A DNA stretch of 64,000 nt from Lachnospiraceae bacterium XBB2008 (lineage in GTDB: Bacteria; Bacillota; Clostridia; Lachnospirales; Lachnospiraceae). Made by a program: the position numbers and the translations under genes. The stretch lies in contig FMVL01000015.1 in the NCBI GenBank assembly GCA_900102235.1, forward strand, positions 1-64,000, read 5' to 3'. The notes under the pieces were generated by a model. The model saw nothing but the letters and a program-made list of their open reading frames with translations. It made no database searches and had not been told where the DNA came from. Of the stretch, positions 1 through 7,567 are shown piece after piece. Every line of letters starts with the position of its first letter. Position 1 is the stretch's first letter.

Positions 1-68
1 GCAATCGTGCTTTTCCCTTTGGAAACGTCTATCCCTACAATGTTATGTGGTTCATAGGACATAGGCAT
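1..68 (-). CDS. IS110-family transposase, 5' end only
   Basis: The minus strand has AAGGAG followed by an ATG at 68-66 and an open frame running off the window. The visible N-terminus includes NIVGIDVSKGKSTI, the first strand of the RuvC-like DEDD fold of IS110 transposases (GIDV-K-K with the first catalytic Asp). These enzymes act as recombinases guided in many members by an RNA from the leader. Only about 22 residues are visible, so intactness of the element cannot be judged. The alternative start two codons later is possible but further from the ribosome site. Confidence 0.85.
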   Translation of the reverse strand, partial: MPMSYEPHNIVGIDVSKGKSTI

Positions 69-99
69 ATGCTCCTTTATAAGAATAGTGTAATGGTGA

Positions 100-330
100 T
101 TCCATCTTTACCTGTTACCGATTCTGATTGCTTAGTGACGCGAATGCACCTTAAAGGCGATTCAACCCGCTGAAACGAACGCTACAACAGGTGGATGGAT
201 GACGGTTTCCGAGACGGACGTGGGAGTCCAAGATAATTCGTCGTCAGTCCATTACCCACCATTATTGTAGCTTAGATAACCGGATGGTAGATGTATAACT
301 GGAGGTTACCATTTCTACCTCTTATAAAGT
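100..330 (-). ncRNA. candidate IS110 bridge RNA leader
   Basis: This is the non-coding stretch directly upstream of the IS110 transposase start, on the same strand. Seen directly: one long stem joins 190-204 with 242-260 (GGTGG/CCACC, TGGA/TCCA and TGACG/CGTCA blocks separated by small internal loops), and a second stem joins 286-291 with 314-319. Established knowledge: IS110-group elements encode the bridge RNA in the left-end leader, upstream of the recombinase. Inference: this is that RNA. The exact ends, the loop specificities and the element boundary are not determined; no other gene lies here. Confidence 0.5.
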
Positions 331-367
331 AGCAAGACAATTTATGAAGTGTTATAAGAATCATTTA

Positions 368-393
368 GGCATCCTGACGGATGCCTTTTTTTT
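368..393 (+). terminator. rho-independent terminator
   Basis: A perfect 7-bp stem GGCATCC/GGATGCC with a TGAC loop is followed by eight T residues on the plus strand. No plus-strand gene ends just upstream inside the window, so it probably belonged to a gene separated from it by the IS110 element. Confidence 0.7.
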
Positions 394-527
394 GTATTAA
401 TCGACATGAGGCGTCTTCTAGGGACATCTGTGGACAGCGCATGTTAAACCACAGGTTTAGTGACATTCGGTCATGTGGATGATAGATTCAGATCATACAG
501 AACATTGTCATACAACGGAGATGGACT

Positions 528-1055
528 ATGGTAAAGGAAGTACTGGCATGCAGAAAACTGACTCAGGGCCTCTCGTGGATAATGGCACAGTCGGATATAG
601 AAAGGCAATGTCGTATTTTGAGAGTATGCGATGAGGGCAGGATCGGAGGCATAAGACTATATGATGCCGGCAGACAGGTCTACCTGCACGACATTACCGA
701 AACGGCGGTGCTGCGATGAAGAAACTCCGTGATCTGGAAGAGGCTGCCATTAGGACAGAATCAGGTGACCTGCATGAGAAAAGACGGCTTACTGATCTGA
801 TAGCTGCCTGCTCCTCGCTCGGTGGAGCCAGACCAAAAGCAAATGTGACCGATGAGAATGGGGATATATGGATTGCCAAGTTCCCGTCCGTGAATGATGA
901 TCATAACATCGGAGCGTGGGAGATGGTCGCACATGAACTGGCTGTACGATGCGGGATACATGTACCGGAAGCCCGGCTTATGAATCTTTCCTCATATGGA
1001 TCTACCTTTCTCATCAGAAGATTTGACAGAAAAAAAGACCGGAGAATTCATAGGT
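528..1055 (+). pseudogene. hipA-like kinase/toxin remnant, frameshifted
   Basis: Two overlapping frames together read as the middle of a HipA-family serine/threonine kinase toxin. The first frame (528-719) ends just before the join; the second (from 716) continues with LRDLEEAA, then SSLGGARPKA, IAKFPS and RRFDRKKDRRIH, which are the ATP-binding and core motifs of HipA. The sequence CTGCGATGAAG at the join looks like a one-base loss from CTGCCGATGAAG. The first ~100 residues and everything after RRIH (the catalytic Asp and activation loop) are missing. A GGAG site precedes the ATG at 528, but the product would be inactive. No HipB-like antitoxin gene is visible. Confidence 0.75.
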
Positions 1056-1547
1056 TCATTTGATACCGTGATCAGTCATGTATATCAGGATAATTGGCTT
1101 GATGATTTTGAAAAAGAACTGTTCTCCGACAGATTTGTACATCGGAGTGAAAGCAACTATGCTTTGGGACCGGTACGAAGGCTGACTGAGCTTAAATCGA
1201 ATATGTACAGACGGGCTGAGTTATATAGTGAGCCGGTTGAGGACGACCCCTTTGCCGATATGCTGTATTATGAGAGCGACATATTTGAGTGGGAAGAAAC
1301 CGAAGCGGATCTGGATCATCAGATATGTCTGGAACATGCCCGCGAGTCTCTGACCGCCAACATATCGAACTTCATAGGAAGTGTGATAGAGGATGTTCAC
1401 AGCAGGATGAAGGAGTATGCCCTGATCCTTGAAGATCTGAAAATGCTGTCCGGGGTATGGCCTGAATACGAGGGTGTTGCCGGGACCGGATATACGCCTG
1501 AATGCATAGGCAGGCTGGACGAATACCGGGATAAGATATACGCATAA
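1050..1547 (+). pseudogene. 3' fragment of an unknown gene fused to hipA remnant
   Basis: The frame open from 996 to 1547 overlaps the HipA remnant in another frame, and only the part after about 1050 has sensible amino-acid content. It encodes an acidic helical protein of roughly 165 residues ending in a natural stop. No start codon with a ribosome-binding site lies at the boundary, so it is probably the tail of a gene whose head was lost in the same deletion that cut hipA. I recognise no family. It could also be a poorly conserved HipA C-terminal region shifted by an indel, though no kinase motif is visible. Confidence 0.4.
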
Positions 1548-1638
1548 ACCAGCGGTTTATTCTTTATTCACCGAATCCTTAGTATCATTGAATTACGATC
1601 GAAAAACAATGTTTGATGACTGAAAAAGGAGGAGACGT

Positions 1639-2139
1639 ATGAATAAAGAAAACAGCATTTATACCGAAGTTGATCCCGGCTGGGACGGATATGAAAAAAC
1701 ATACATAAACCCTCTGACCAAAACATTCCAATACGAATACGCGCTGTACCAGGTGCTCTCGGGACTGTTTAAGTCGGTGGAATGCTCTTCCAAATGCATA
1801 GAGACCTTGAAGCTCTACTTCGCGGAACTCGCGAGGGGCTCGAGTGATCCCGGAAGTGTTCTGAATGACAACACCGGTTCCTCTGTAGCGAAAAGAAAGA
1901 CTCAGGAGGGATTGATAACAGAGATCACTCATATGGTTGAGCGGGATGTGCAGGGGCATGTCAATTTCCCCGACATGCATAACTGCCGGGCCAGGATGAA
2001 GGTCCTGCGCAATAAGGACGGCTCCCATATCTTCATCTTCACTGATGAGATCTACTCCTTCGCCGTCAGGCTTAACATGCCACGCAAGGGGCGCAAAAAG
2101 ATCGAGGTCGCAAACCTCGATCTTAAATGCGCGTCTTGA
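1639..2139 (+). CDS. hypothetical protein, 166 aa
   Basis: The ATG at 1639 is preceded by AAAGGAGGAGA, a strong ribosome-binding site. The product is soluble, with no signal peptide or membrane segment. The C-terminal third (IFIFTDEIYSFAVRLNMP then a basic KGRKK stretch) looks like a small mixed alpha/beta domain. I recognise no family. It is followed after 22 bp by the metallophosphoesterase gene and may be co-transcribed with it. Confidence 0.7.
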   Translation: MNKENSIYTEVDPGWDGYEKTYINPLTKTFQYEYALYQVLSGLFKSVECSSKCIETLKLYFAELARGSSDPGSVLNDNTGSSVAKRKTQEGLITEITHMVERDVQGHVNFPDMHNCRARMKVLRNKDGSHIFIFTDEIYSFAVRLNMPRKGRKKIEVANLDLKCAS

Positions 2140-2161
2140 CGATCGTATTGGAGGTATTTAG

Positions 2162-2869
2162 ATGAGTAAAGTGTTTGTTATACCGGATGTGCATCTTAAG
2201 TCAGGGATGTTCGCAGAGGCTTCACGGTTGATCGGTCAGGGGGATTATGATGTAATAGTCATGCTCGGCGATCTTGTAGATGACTGGGGCCAGGGTGATA
2301 ACAGGGATCTCTATAATGAGATTTTTGACGAAGCGATCAGGTTCGTAAAAGAGCATCAGAACACTTTTTTCTGCTACGGAAACCACGATATCAGCTATGT
2401 ATGGGGACTTGAGGAGTCAGGATACTCCTGGTCGATGCGGGATCTGATAGTGGAGAGGCTTCAGGAATTGGTGGACGCCCTTCCGCCGGAGAATGTTGGC
2501 TTTTTGCATAGCATAGACGGTGTATTGTTCAGCCATGCCGGTGTCACAGAGAAATTCGCTGAGTATCAGTTTGGATTAGGGTGGGATATCCCGATACCCT
2601 ACATGCTTGAGAGAGTCAGCCGAATGGATGAGAGACATCTTTGGACCGATGAGTCTCCGATCTGGGCCAGGCCGCAGTATGGTGAGATGAAGTTGTATTC
2701 AAAGAATGTATTTCAGGTCGTAGGACACACGCCTGTCAGAAAACCGCTACTGGAGGGGAACCTGCTTACGCTGGATACTTTTTCGGCATATCGGGACGGC
2801 ACACCTTTTGGCGATCGGAGATTTGTCTGGGTCGATACTCAGGCGAAATCCTGGCATTATGCGGAGTGA
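2162..2869 (+). CDS. calcineurin-like metallophosphoesterase
   Basis: This 235-aa protein shows the metallophosphoesterase motifs in order: DVH near residue 10, GDLVDDW near 36-42, GNHD near 75, a central SHAG near 123, and GHTP near 190. These bind two metal ions and hydrolyse phosphoester or nucleotide substrates; the layout fits the PP1/PP2A-like/ApaH-type branch. TTGGAGGTATTTAG precedes the ATG. It is cytosolic (no signal peptide). A clear paralogue with the same MSKV-VIPD-HLK start lies at 21252-21968. The natural substrate cannot be told from sequence. Confidence 0.9.
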   Translation: MSKVFVIPDVHLKSGMFAEASRLIGQGDYDVIVMLGDLVDDWGQGDNRDLYNEIFDEAIRFVKEHQNTFFCYGNHDISYVWGLEESGYSWSMRDLIVERLQELVDALPPENVGFLHSIDGVLFSHAGVTEKFAEYQFGLGWDIPIPYMLERVSRMDERHLWTDESPIWARPQYGEMKLYSKNVFQVVGHTPVRKPLLEGNLLTLDTFSAYRDGTPFGDRRFVWVDTQAKSWHYAE

Positions 2870-2909
2870 GTTATTTATTCAATAATGGTTATTTCATAGG
2901 AGGATTAAG

Positions 2910-3125
2910 ATGGGTAAATTGGGATATCCTAAGTACAAGCTTGACGATATTGTTTCATTCGAATGCGATGGGAAAACACTTAGCGGGAAAGTTGCCATCG
3001 TCGATGCATACGGTACATTCGGACAAAATGAGGAACCGTCCTATGACATCATGGTCGAGGAAGGTCAACCCTGGACCCTTTATAAGCATATAAGAGAATC
3101 ATGGATACTGAATGATAATGAATAA
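2910..3125 (+). CDS. small hypothetical protein, 71 aa
   Basis: The ATG at 2910 follows AGGAGGATTAAG, a strong ribosome-binding site, and the frame stops 12 bp before the next gene. The short product reads like a small beta-barrel (KYKLDDIVSF, then SGKVAIVDAYGTF, then YDIMVEEG), similar in style to SH3-like/KOW-type one-domain proteins. I do not recognise a named family. An overlapping longer frame starting at 2866 lacks a ribosome site and is not coding. Confidence 0.75.
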   Translation: MGKLGYPKYKLDDIVSFECDGKTLSGKVAIVDAYGTFGQNEEPSYDIMVEEGQPWTLYKHIRESWILNDNE

Positions 3126-3136
3126 AGGACGATAGT

Positions 3137-3907
3137 ATGGAACGATTGCGGACATATCATCCTGTAGAGGGTGAGGCTTTCCATGTGCATACATTCAGAT
3201 GTAAACATGCGGACGAGGTTCCTGATACAGCATATATCGATAAGGCTATCGAATTAGGGGCTCCGAGGATAGTGTTTACGGATCATTCTCCGTTTCCGGG
3301 CAACCTTTTCGGAAATCGAATGAAGATTGAGATGCTTCCTGAGTATATAACTACTATGTATCGCTTGAAGGAAGAATACCGGGGAAGAATAGAAATATTG
3401 GCAGGATTAGAGGTGGAGTACCTGCCTTCGTTTAGAGAATTCTATCAAGAACTGAAAACAAATCCGGGACTTGATCTGTTGATTCTGGGGCAGCATTTTT
3501 ATGAGCACGAACCCGGATGGTACAGCTTTCTGGATGAGGATAAATCCGGTGAATACATAGGATTGTGTGAAGCGATGATTCAAGGTGTTGAAACAGATCT
3601 CTTTGATGTTGTCGCGCACCCTGACAGGGCTTTTCGCAGGAGAAAGAGCTTTGGCAGTGAAGAAGGATCGTTGGCAGATCGCTTGATATATGCCGCTACG
3701 TCACATGGCTCATATCTTGAATTGAATTATTCTTCTATGCATCGGAAGCGCCAGTTTTGGCATGAATTCTGGGATCGCTTGCCTAACCAGGCGATGATGA
3801 TATACGGACTTGATGCGCACTCTGAGGAAGAGATGGTTGAGGGAATGGAAACGGATATTTCTTATCAAAACAGATGTCTGAACAGACAGAAGGAAGTGAT
3901 ATCATGA
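3137..3907 (+). CDS. PHP-domain phosphatase, histidinol-phosphatase-like
   Basis: The 256-aa protein has PHP (polymerase and histidinol phosphatase) motifs: FHVHT near residue 17, TDHSPF near 50, GLEVEY near 92, GQHF near 117, AHPDRA near 158 and LDAHS near 220. These His/Asp residues would hold a three-metal centre that cleaves a phosphate ester. The resemblance is to HisJ-type histidinol phosphatases, but no other his gene is near, so a different phosphate substrate is possible. AGGACGATAGT precedes the start. The stop overlaps the next, degenerate gene. Confidence 0.85.
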   Translation: MERLRTYHPVEGEAFHVHTFRCKHADEVPDTAYIDKAIELGAPRIVFTDHSPFPGNLFGNRMKIEMLPEYITTMYRLKEEYRGRIEILAGLEVEYLPSFREFYQELKTNPGLDLLILGQHFYEHEPGWYSFLDEDKSGEYIGLCEAMIQGVETDLFDVVAHPDRAFRRRKSFGSEEGSLADRLIYAATSHGSYLELNYSSMHRKRQFWHEFWDRLPNQAMMIYGLDAHSEEEMVEGMETDISYQNRCLNRQKEVIS

Positions 3908-4215
3908 TAAGCATTAAAACTGACATTATAAAATGCTCAATGCTTTTTCTTGTTACTTTTTTCGCTACCCGCGGTATATGTTTTTTTGCAAACAGTCAGG
4001 GGGCCAATATGCTACCGACGCTGAGTGACATCGGTAAGTTCTCAATAAACCGTGTGGACGGATCCGGGGATTCCGGAGATATCATAGTCAAAAATGTTAA
4101 TTCTTCCCGTACGCTGATCTATGATATCAACATACCGGATATGTCATGTAAAGTGATATTCATGCCACAAGCGTTTCCGGAACGCCGGGTGCTTCCAAAG
4201 GCGTGTCTGCCTTAG
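3904..4215 (+). pseudogene. signal peptidase I-like remnant, catalytic Ser lost
   Basis: From the ATG at 3904, overlapping the stop of the PHP gene, the frame encodes one membrane helix (MLFLVTFFATRGICFF) and then QGANMLPTL and GDSGDIIVKN. These match the signal peptidase I motif G-SM-PTL and the following GDIV strand, but the nucleophile Ser is Asn. The catalytic Lys region and the rest (normally 60-100 more residues) are absent; the tail runs into antisense of another remnant. It is therefore probably non-functional. A small membrane protein of other function is possible. Confidence 0.5.
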
Positions 4216-4423
4216 TATAATGGCGAAAATTTATGAAAGTTGCCAACGCTAATATGATGTAGAACACATAAAAAACCACGTGTTCTACTAGCCAGTTGTT
4301 TGAAAAACAGCAAAAATCGTAAAAGCCGTGAAGCAAAAACGGAACAACGAATCCCAGGATCCTGTACTTATGGCATCTTGTTTTATCGCCGTTATCACTA
4401 TCCTTCCTGCATGCTCCCTCCAT
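4160..4423 (-). pseudogene. PrsW-like membrane protease, C-terminal remnant
   Basis: The minus-strand frame of 87 codons contains VPFLLHGFYDF followed by two hydrophobic segments. The HG-YDF pattern in a membrane helix is typical of the last conserved block of PrsW/CAAX-type intramembrane metalloproteases. The earlier EE and H motifs are missing, so this is the tail of a gene of normally 220 or more codons. It lies just downstream of the FliG-like gene on the same strand and overlaps the signal-peptidase remnant head to head at its 3' end. Confidence 0.45.
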
Positions 4424-4435
4424 TATAGCATCTTA

Positions 4436-5323
4436 TCATTTCTCGTAACCGGCCTCGAGAGCCTTATCGCCACTGTAGGCATTGATGGCTTCTTCGAATT
4501 TGCTGACAGCTGCCCTGATATCTAGCGGATCGACGGTGTTCCTGTTCAGGATGCAGTCTCCTTTTATTATGGAGATGCTCCAGTAATTCAGATTCGCAAC
4601 GATCCTGTCCTCGGCTTCTTCGGGAAGCACATACAATGCCTTTTCGAGCTCCTGGTATGTTAATTCCTTCATTATGAGTTGGAGCGCTCCATCAGCGTAG
4701 TTCGGGAGGACAGCAGCTATTCTTTTTCCTGTTTCCACGGAATCCGGGTCTTTTTCGGGGAGCAGATCACATATTTTTACATCATCGAATCTGTGGTATA
4801 TCTCGTCTTTGAAATCACCGATAAATTCACGTCTGTGGCTATGCAGGATAGGAAACCAGTCCTTATCGTCTTTGTGGGCAGCATTCTCTTTTTCATCTTC
4901 TTCAACCCACCGCCACCCCTCCGGAAGCAGATATTGCAGAGCCTCATCGATGAAACTGTAAGAGTATAAATCTTTGAGTATGCATCTGACACCGAATACC
5001 GCGGCAAAGTATATGGCGGCATCGTATCCGGAAGGGTTTATTTTGAAGTATCTGTCAGCAGCATGATCGGATGCTTCATCAATGCCTGATCCGTTCAACC
5101 ACAGTTGTATGCTTTCCTTAAAGATTTTTTCATAGGGGGTATCCTCGGGAAGACCATCTGCTTCAAGCTGTAAGCCTGAAGGTCCCTCATGATTACATAT
5201 TTCGGACAGCCTGTCTATTTCGGACAGAAGTGAGAACATCTCCTTTATCTGCGCTTCCGGAGGTGTCATATTTTTTATTTTGGATATGCAGTCACGTGTT
5301 GCTTCAATCATTTTTCGAGTCAT
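4436..5323 (-). CDS. unknown protein with FliG-C-like segment
   Basis: The 295-aa product starts at an ATG at 5323 with AAGGAG nine bases upstream; a GTG two codons earlier is too close to that site. The last ~80 residues (MKELTYQELEKAL, LPEEAEDRIVANL, then a dispersed DPLDIRAAVSKFEEAI) follow the pattern of the FliG middle/C domain: a helix, an armadillo-like repeat with I-x-N, and a closing helix. The N-terminal 200 residues are acidic, helical and unrecognised. No flagellar gene is near, so this is probably a FliG-C fold used elsewhere. It overlaps the upstream gene by 20 bp, so the two are translated together. Confidence 0.7.
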   Translation of the reverse strand: MTRKMIEATRDCISKIKNMTPPEAQIKEMFSLLSEIDRLSEICNHEGPSGLQLEADGLPEDTPYEKIFKESIQLWLNGSGIDEASDHAADRYFKINPSGYDAAIYFAAVFGVRCILKDLYSYSFIDEALQYLLPEGWRWVEEDEKENAAHKDDKDWFPILHSHRREFIGDFKDEIYHRFDDVKICDLLPEKDPDSVETGKRIAAVLPNYADGALQLIMKELTYQELEKALYVLPEEAEDRIVANLNYWSISIIKGDCILNRNTVDPLDIRAAVSKFEEAINAYSGDKALEAGYEK

Positions 5324-6434
5324 AATCACTTTCTCCTTTTGCGAATTTTACCCTGTCTTCTTTTATCATTTTTTCGATCCTTTCCCTGTATCTTCCGTCA
5401 GGGATCAGGTCAAATACCATCAGCATTGCCTCTTTTACATTATCCGGCTCATAGTCATGACACATATGCCACAGAGCTGTTATCGGGAGGATGCAGGCAA
5501 GAGCTTCCCATCCCTGAGGATCATAAAGATAGTAGTATACTGAGCAGCTATCAAGTAATGAGTCGGGAAGATCTCCCTGACCGAATTTATCCATGCAGCG
5601 CCATATATACCGGTCCCGCTTCGTCTTGGGTTTCCAACTGAACCAGATGAATCCCTGAAGCTGGAAAAGATAATTTTGTTTTCCGTAGTCGGCAAAAAAG
5701 ACCATCCGTCGGATCACATCGGCAAATACGGTAAAATCGTCCTCGGTAAACTCAAGACCTTTTGCGCGCAGAATTGCATCATCCAGGAGAAATTCGAGGT
5801 TTTCCGAAGCCTCTCTGTCACGGTCATCCCATTCGATATGTTCAAACCGTCTGGGGTCGGGAGAATAATCCTTGAAATCATAAACGTTCAGAGTCTCTTT
5901 CTGTCTGAGCCATTTTCCCTCGTCAAGTTTGTTTAATATTTTATCGAGCATCGCCAGAGTTTTCTCGAAGGTGTCGCTTTCAGGGTCAAGAAACGCCTTT
6001 CTCTCTTCCTCGGAATGGTATTCTTCGCTCAAGAAAGACATGAGCGCATCACAATGGATGGAGAATTCATAGCGGTACTCTCTGTGTCCGTCTTTTAAAG
6101 AGACACTGCTAATCTGCGGAGCGTAGCTATAATATATCTTATATCCTTTGTAATCTATACTCCCGTGATCGCCTGAGGCAACAGCCAGTATAGCGTCAGT
6201 CAGAGCTTTGAAGTACTCATCGCTGCCGTCTCTTATCACATCAAGCTTATATGATCCGCGGGAAATGTAGTTTTGGATCCCGTGATCGCCGGCTTCTGCT
6301 GCTTCTCTTGCATCGATCAGGATATCAAAAGCCTGTTTCATCTCTTCAGGAGAGGCCGGTTTAGATGTCTTTGCGCCCTCTTCTATCATTTGCGAAATAT
6401 CATCGTAAGGATCGTTTTTTTCGTTGATCTTCAT
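5304..6434 (-). CDS. hypothetical protein, 376 aa
   Basis: First gene of a two-gene minus-strand operon with the FliG-C-like gene. AAAAGGAGG lies 7-8 bases before the ATG at 6434, and a good promoter stands at 6469-6497. The protein is acidic and soluble, with two internal similar stretches (EAGDHGIQNYISRGSYK and ASGDHGSIDYKGYK) that suggest a duplicated small unit near residues 45-110. No known family is recognised. The partner relation with the downstream FliG-C-like protein, from the 20-bp overlap, is the main functional clue. Confidence 0.7.
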   Translation of the reverse strand: MKINEKNDPYDDISQMIEEGAKTSKPASPEEMKQAFDILIDAREAAEAGDHGIQNYISRGSYKLDVIRDGSDEYFKALTDAILAVASGDHGSIDYKGYKIYYSYAPQISSVSLKDGHREYRYEFSIHCDALMSFLSEEYHSEEERKAFLDPESDTFEKTLAMLDKILNKLDEGKWLRQKETLNVYDFKDYSPDPRRFEHIEWDDRDREASENLEFLLDDAILRAKGLEFTEDDFTVFADVIRRMVFFADYGKQNYLFQLQGFIWFSWKPKTKRDRYIWRCMDKFGQGDLPDSLLDSCSVYYYLYDPQGWEALACILPITALWHMCHDYEPDNVKEAMLMVFDLIPDGRYRERIEKMIKEDRVKFAKGESDYDSKND

Positions 6435-6468
6435 ATATAAACCTCCTTTTTAGCGTCTTTATATCCTG

Positions 6469-6497
6469 GTTATATAATATCTGAGGCTCACTGACAA
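6469..6497 (-). promoter_or_regulatory. promoter of the 376-aa/FliG-like operon
   Basis: On the minus strand TTGTCA (6497-6492) and TATAAC (6474-6469) are separated by exactly 17 bp, 35 bp upstream of the gene start. It is divergent from the tRNA-Pro promoter. Confidence 0.7.
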
Positions 6498-6523
6498 TAA
6501 ACCGGCAGTTCAGTCCCCCCCCT

Positions 6524-6552
6524 TTGAAAATACAGGCCGTTAGAGTTATAAT
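6524..6552 (+). promoter_or_regulatory. promoter of tRNA-Pro
   Basis: TTGAAA (6524-6529), a 17-bp spacer and a perfect TATAAT (6547-6552) end 11 bp before the tRNA. This is a near-consensus sigma-70/SigA promoter. Confidence 0.8.
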
Positions 6553-6563
6553 TTAGGAACTAT

Positions 6564-6638
6564 CGGGGTGTGGCTCAGTTTGGCTAGAGCACCTGGTTTG
6601 GGACCAGGGGGTCGCAGGTTCGAGTCCTGTCACCCCGA
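6564..6638 (+). tRNA. tRNA-Pro (TGG)
   Basis: Acceptor arms CGGGGTG and CACCCCG pair perfectly. The anticodon stem CCTGG/CCAGG encloses loop TTTGGGA, giving anticodon TGG. The T-arm has GGTTCGAGTC. CCA is not encoded. A small protein gene with its own ribosome site starts 21 bp downstream and may share the transcript. Confidence 0.95.
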
Positions 6639-6659
6639 TGTTGTTATGGAGGTGGAAAT

Positions 6660-6863
6660 ATGAGAGATATTAACAGAATTGACACATTGCTTAATGAACT
6701 GGGAGAGACCTGGAAAAAGTGCCCTGACATGAGATTCGGTCAGTTGGTATCTAATCTGGTTCCCAAGGATGGTTTAAGCGATGAAGCGTGGATCAGGTGC
6801 TTGTGGAATTGGGAAGAGGACAACTGGATGGAAGCCATCAAAGACTTTGGGGATAAAATCTGA
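6660..6863 (+). CDS. small hypothetical protein, 67 aa
   Basis: ATGGAGGTGGAAAT provides a strong ribosome site before the ATG. The product reads MRDINRIDTLLNELGETWKK then a Trp-rich tail (WIRCLWNWEEDNW). Small proteins of this style, one helical domain starting MR(D/E)INRID, are common in Firmicutes and have no defined function. It directly follows tRNA-Pro. No membrane segment. Confidence 0.8.
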   Translation: MRDINRIDTLLNELGETWKKCPDMRFGQLVSNLVPKDGLSDEAWIRCLWNWEEDNWMEAIKDFGDKI

Positions 6864-6976
6864 AACTCCGCATTCACAGATGAAACAGGAAGGAAAGATC
6901 CGGAGTCCCGTGAATATAAAGAAAGATTTCCAAGTATATCCGGAGCGTATTTCGGTATGTAGTTAAAGGTGTGAGC

Positions 6977-7420
6977 ATGTATATCTTTCTTGATGTAGAC
7001 GGAGTGTTAAATACAGAAGCGGATTGGGCGAGGAAGGTTTATTCTCTGAATTCCAAATGTGTGGAATCATTTTGCGGGCTGCTAATGAGACTGAAAGACC
7101 CTAAGGTTGTGCTGTCTTCCACGTGGAGGAATGGGATCGCCAGGGATGGTACTACAGCAGTTCATATTGATGATCTGATAAAAGCACTTGAGCCTGCCGG
7201 TATCAAATCTCTTGATAAAACGGGAGTTGCACCTGATGGAAGCAGGACTAAAGAAATTGAGCACTATCTGAGACGGCATTCGGAGGATAGCTATATTATC
7301 CTCGATGATGATCCCGAATTGTTTGAACAGAAGAAGAATACACCGCATCTATATCTGACATCATCAAAAACGGGATTAACAAATGAAGATGTAACCAGGA
7401 TATTAAAAAATATGTTATAA
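6977..7420 (+). CDS. HAD-superfamily hydrolase-like protein
   Basis: The 147-aa protein has FLDVDGVLN at its start (HAD motif I with nucleophile Asp and second Asp), VLSSTWR (motif II Ser/Thr) and IILDDDPELF (motif IV acidic pair). This arrangement, short and capless, matches the small HAD phosphatases often linked to nucleic-acid end repair (HAD 'SAK' type). I chose the ATG at 6977 because AAAGGTG is correctly spaced; the GTG two codons before is too close. Substrate unknown; acts in the cytosol. Confidence 0.85.
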   Translation: MYIFLDVDGVLNTEADWARKVYSLNSKCVESFCGLLMRLKDPKVVLSSTWRNGIARDGTTAVHIDDLIKALEPAGIKSLDKTGVAPDGSRTKEIEHYLRRHSEDSYIILDDDPELFEQKKNTPHLYLTSSKTGLTNEDVTRILKNML

Positions 7421-7567
7421 AGGCTTTTTTGATTTTTCTCTGCTGTAGATTTTTATATATTCTGAGTAGGATTTTTTATTCTTTTGTCAAATTCCCCAAT
7501 ATAAAGTGTATTCATCCGATATATGGTCCCCGGAGGGCGGGGGCTCAAAAAACTAAGGAGGATGGAT

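Noticed and set aside
2866..3093. Overlapping 75-codon frame
   Set aside because: The 71-aa frame at 2910 has the strong ribosome site AGGAGG and better composition.
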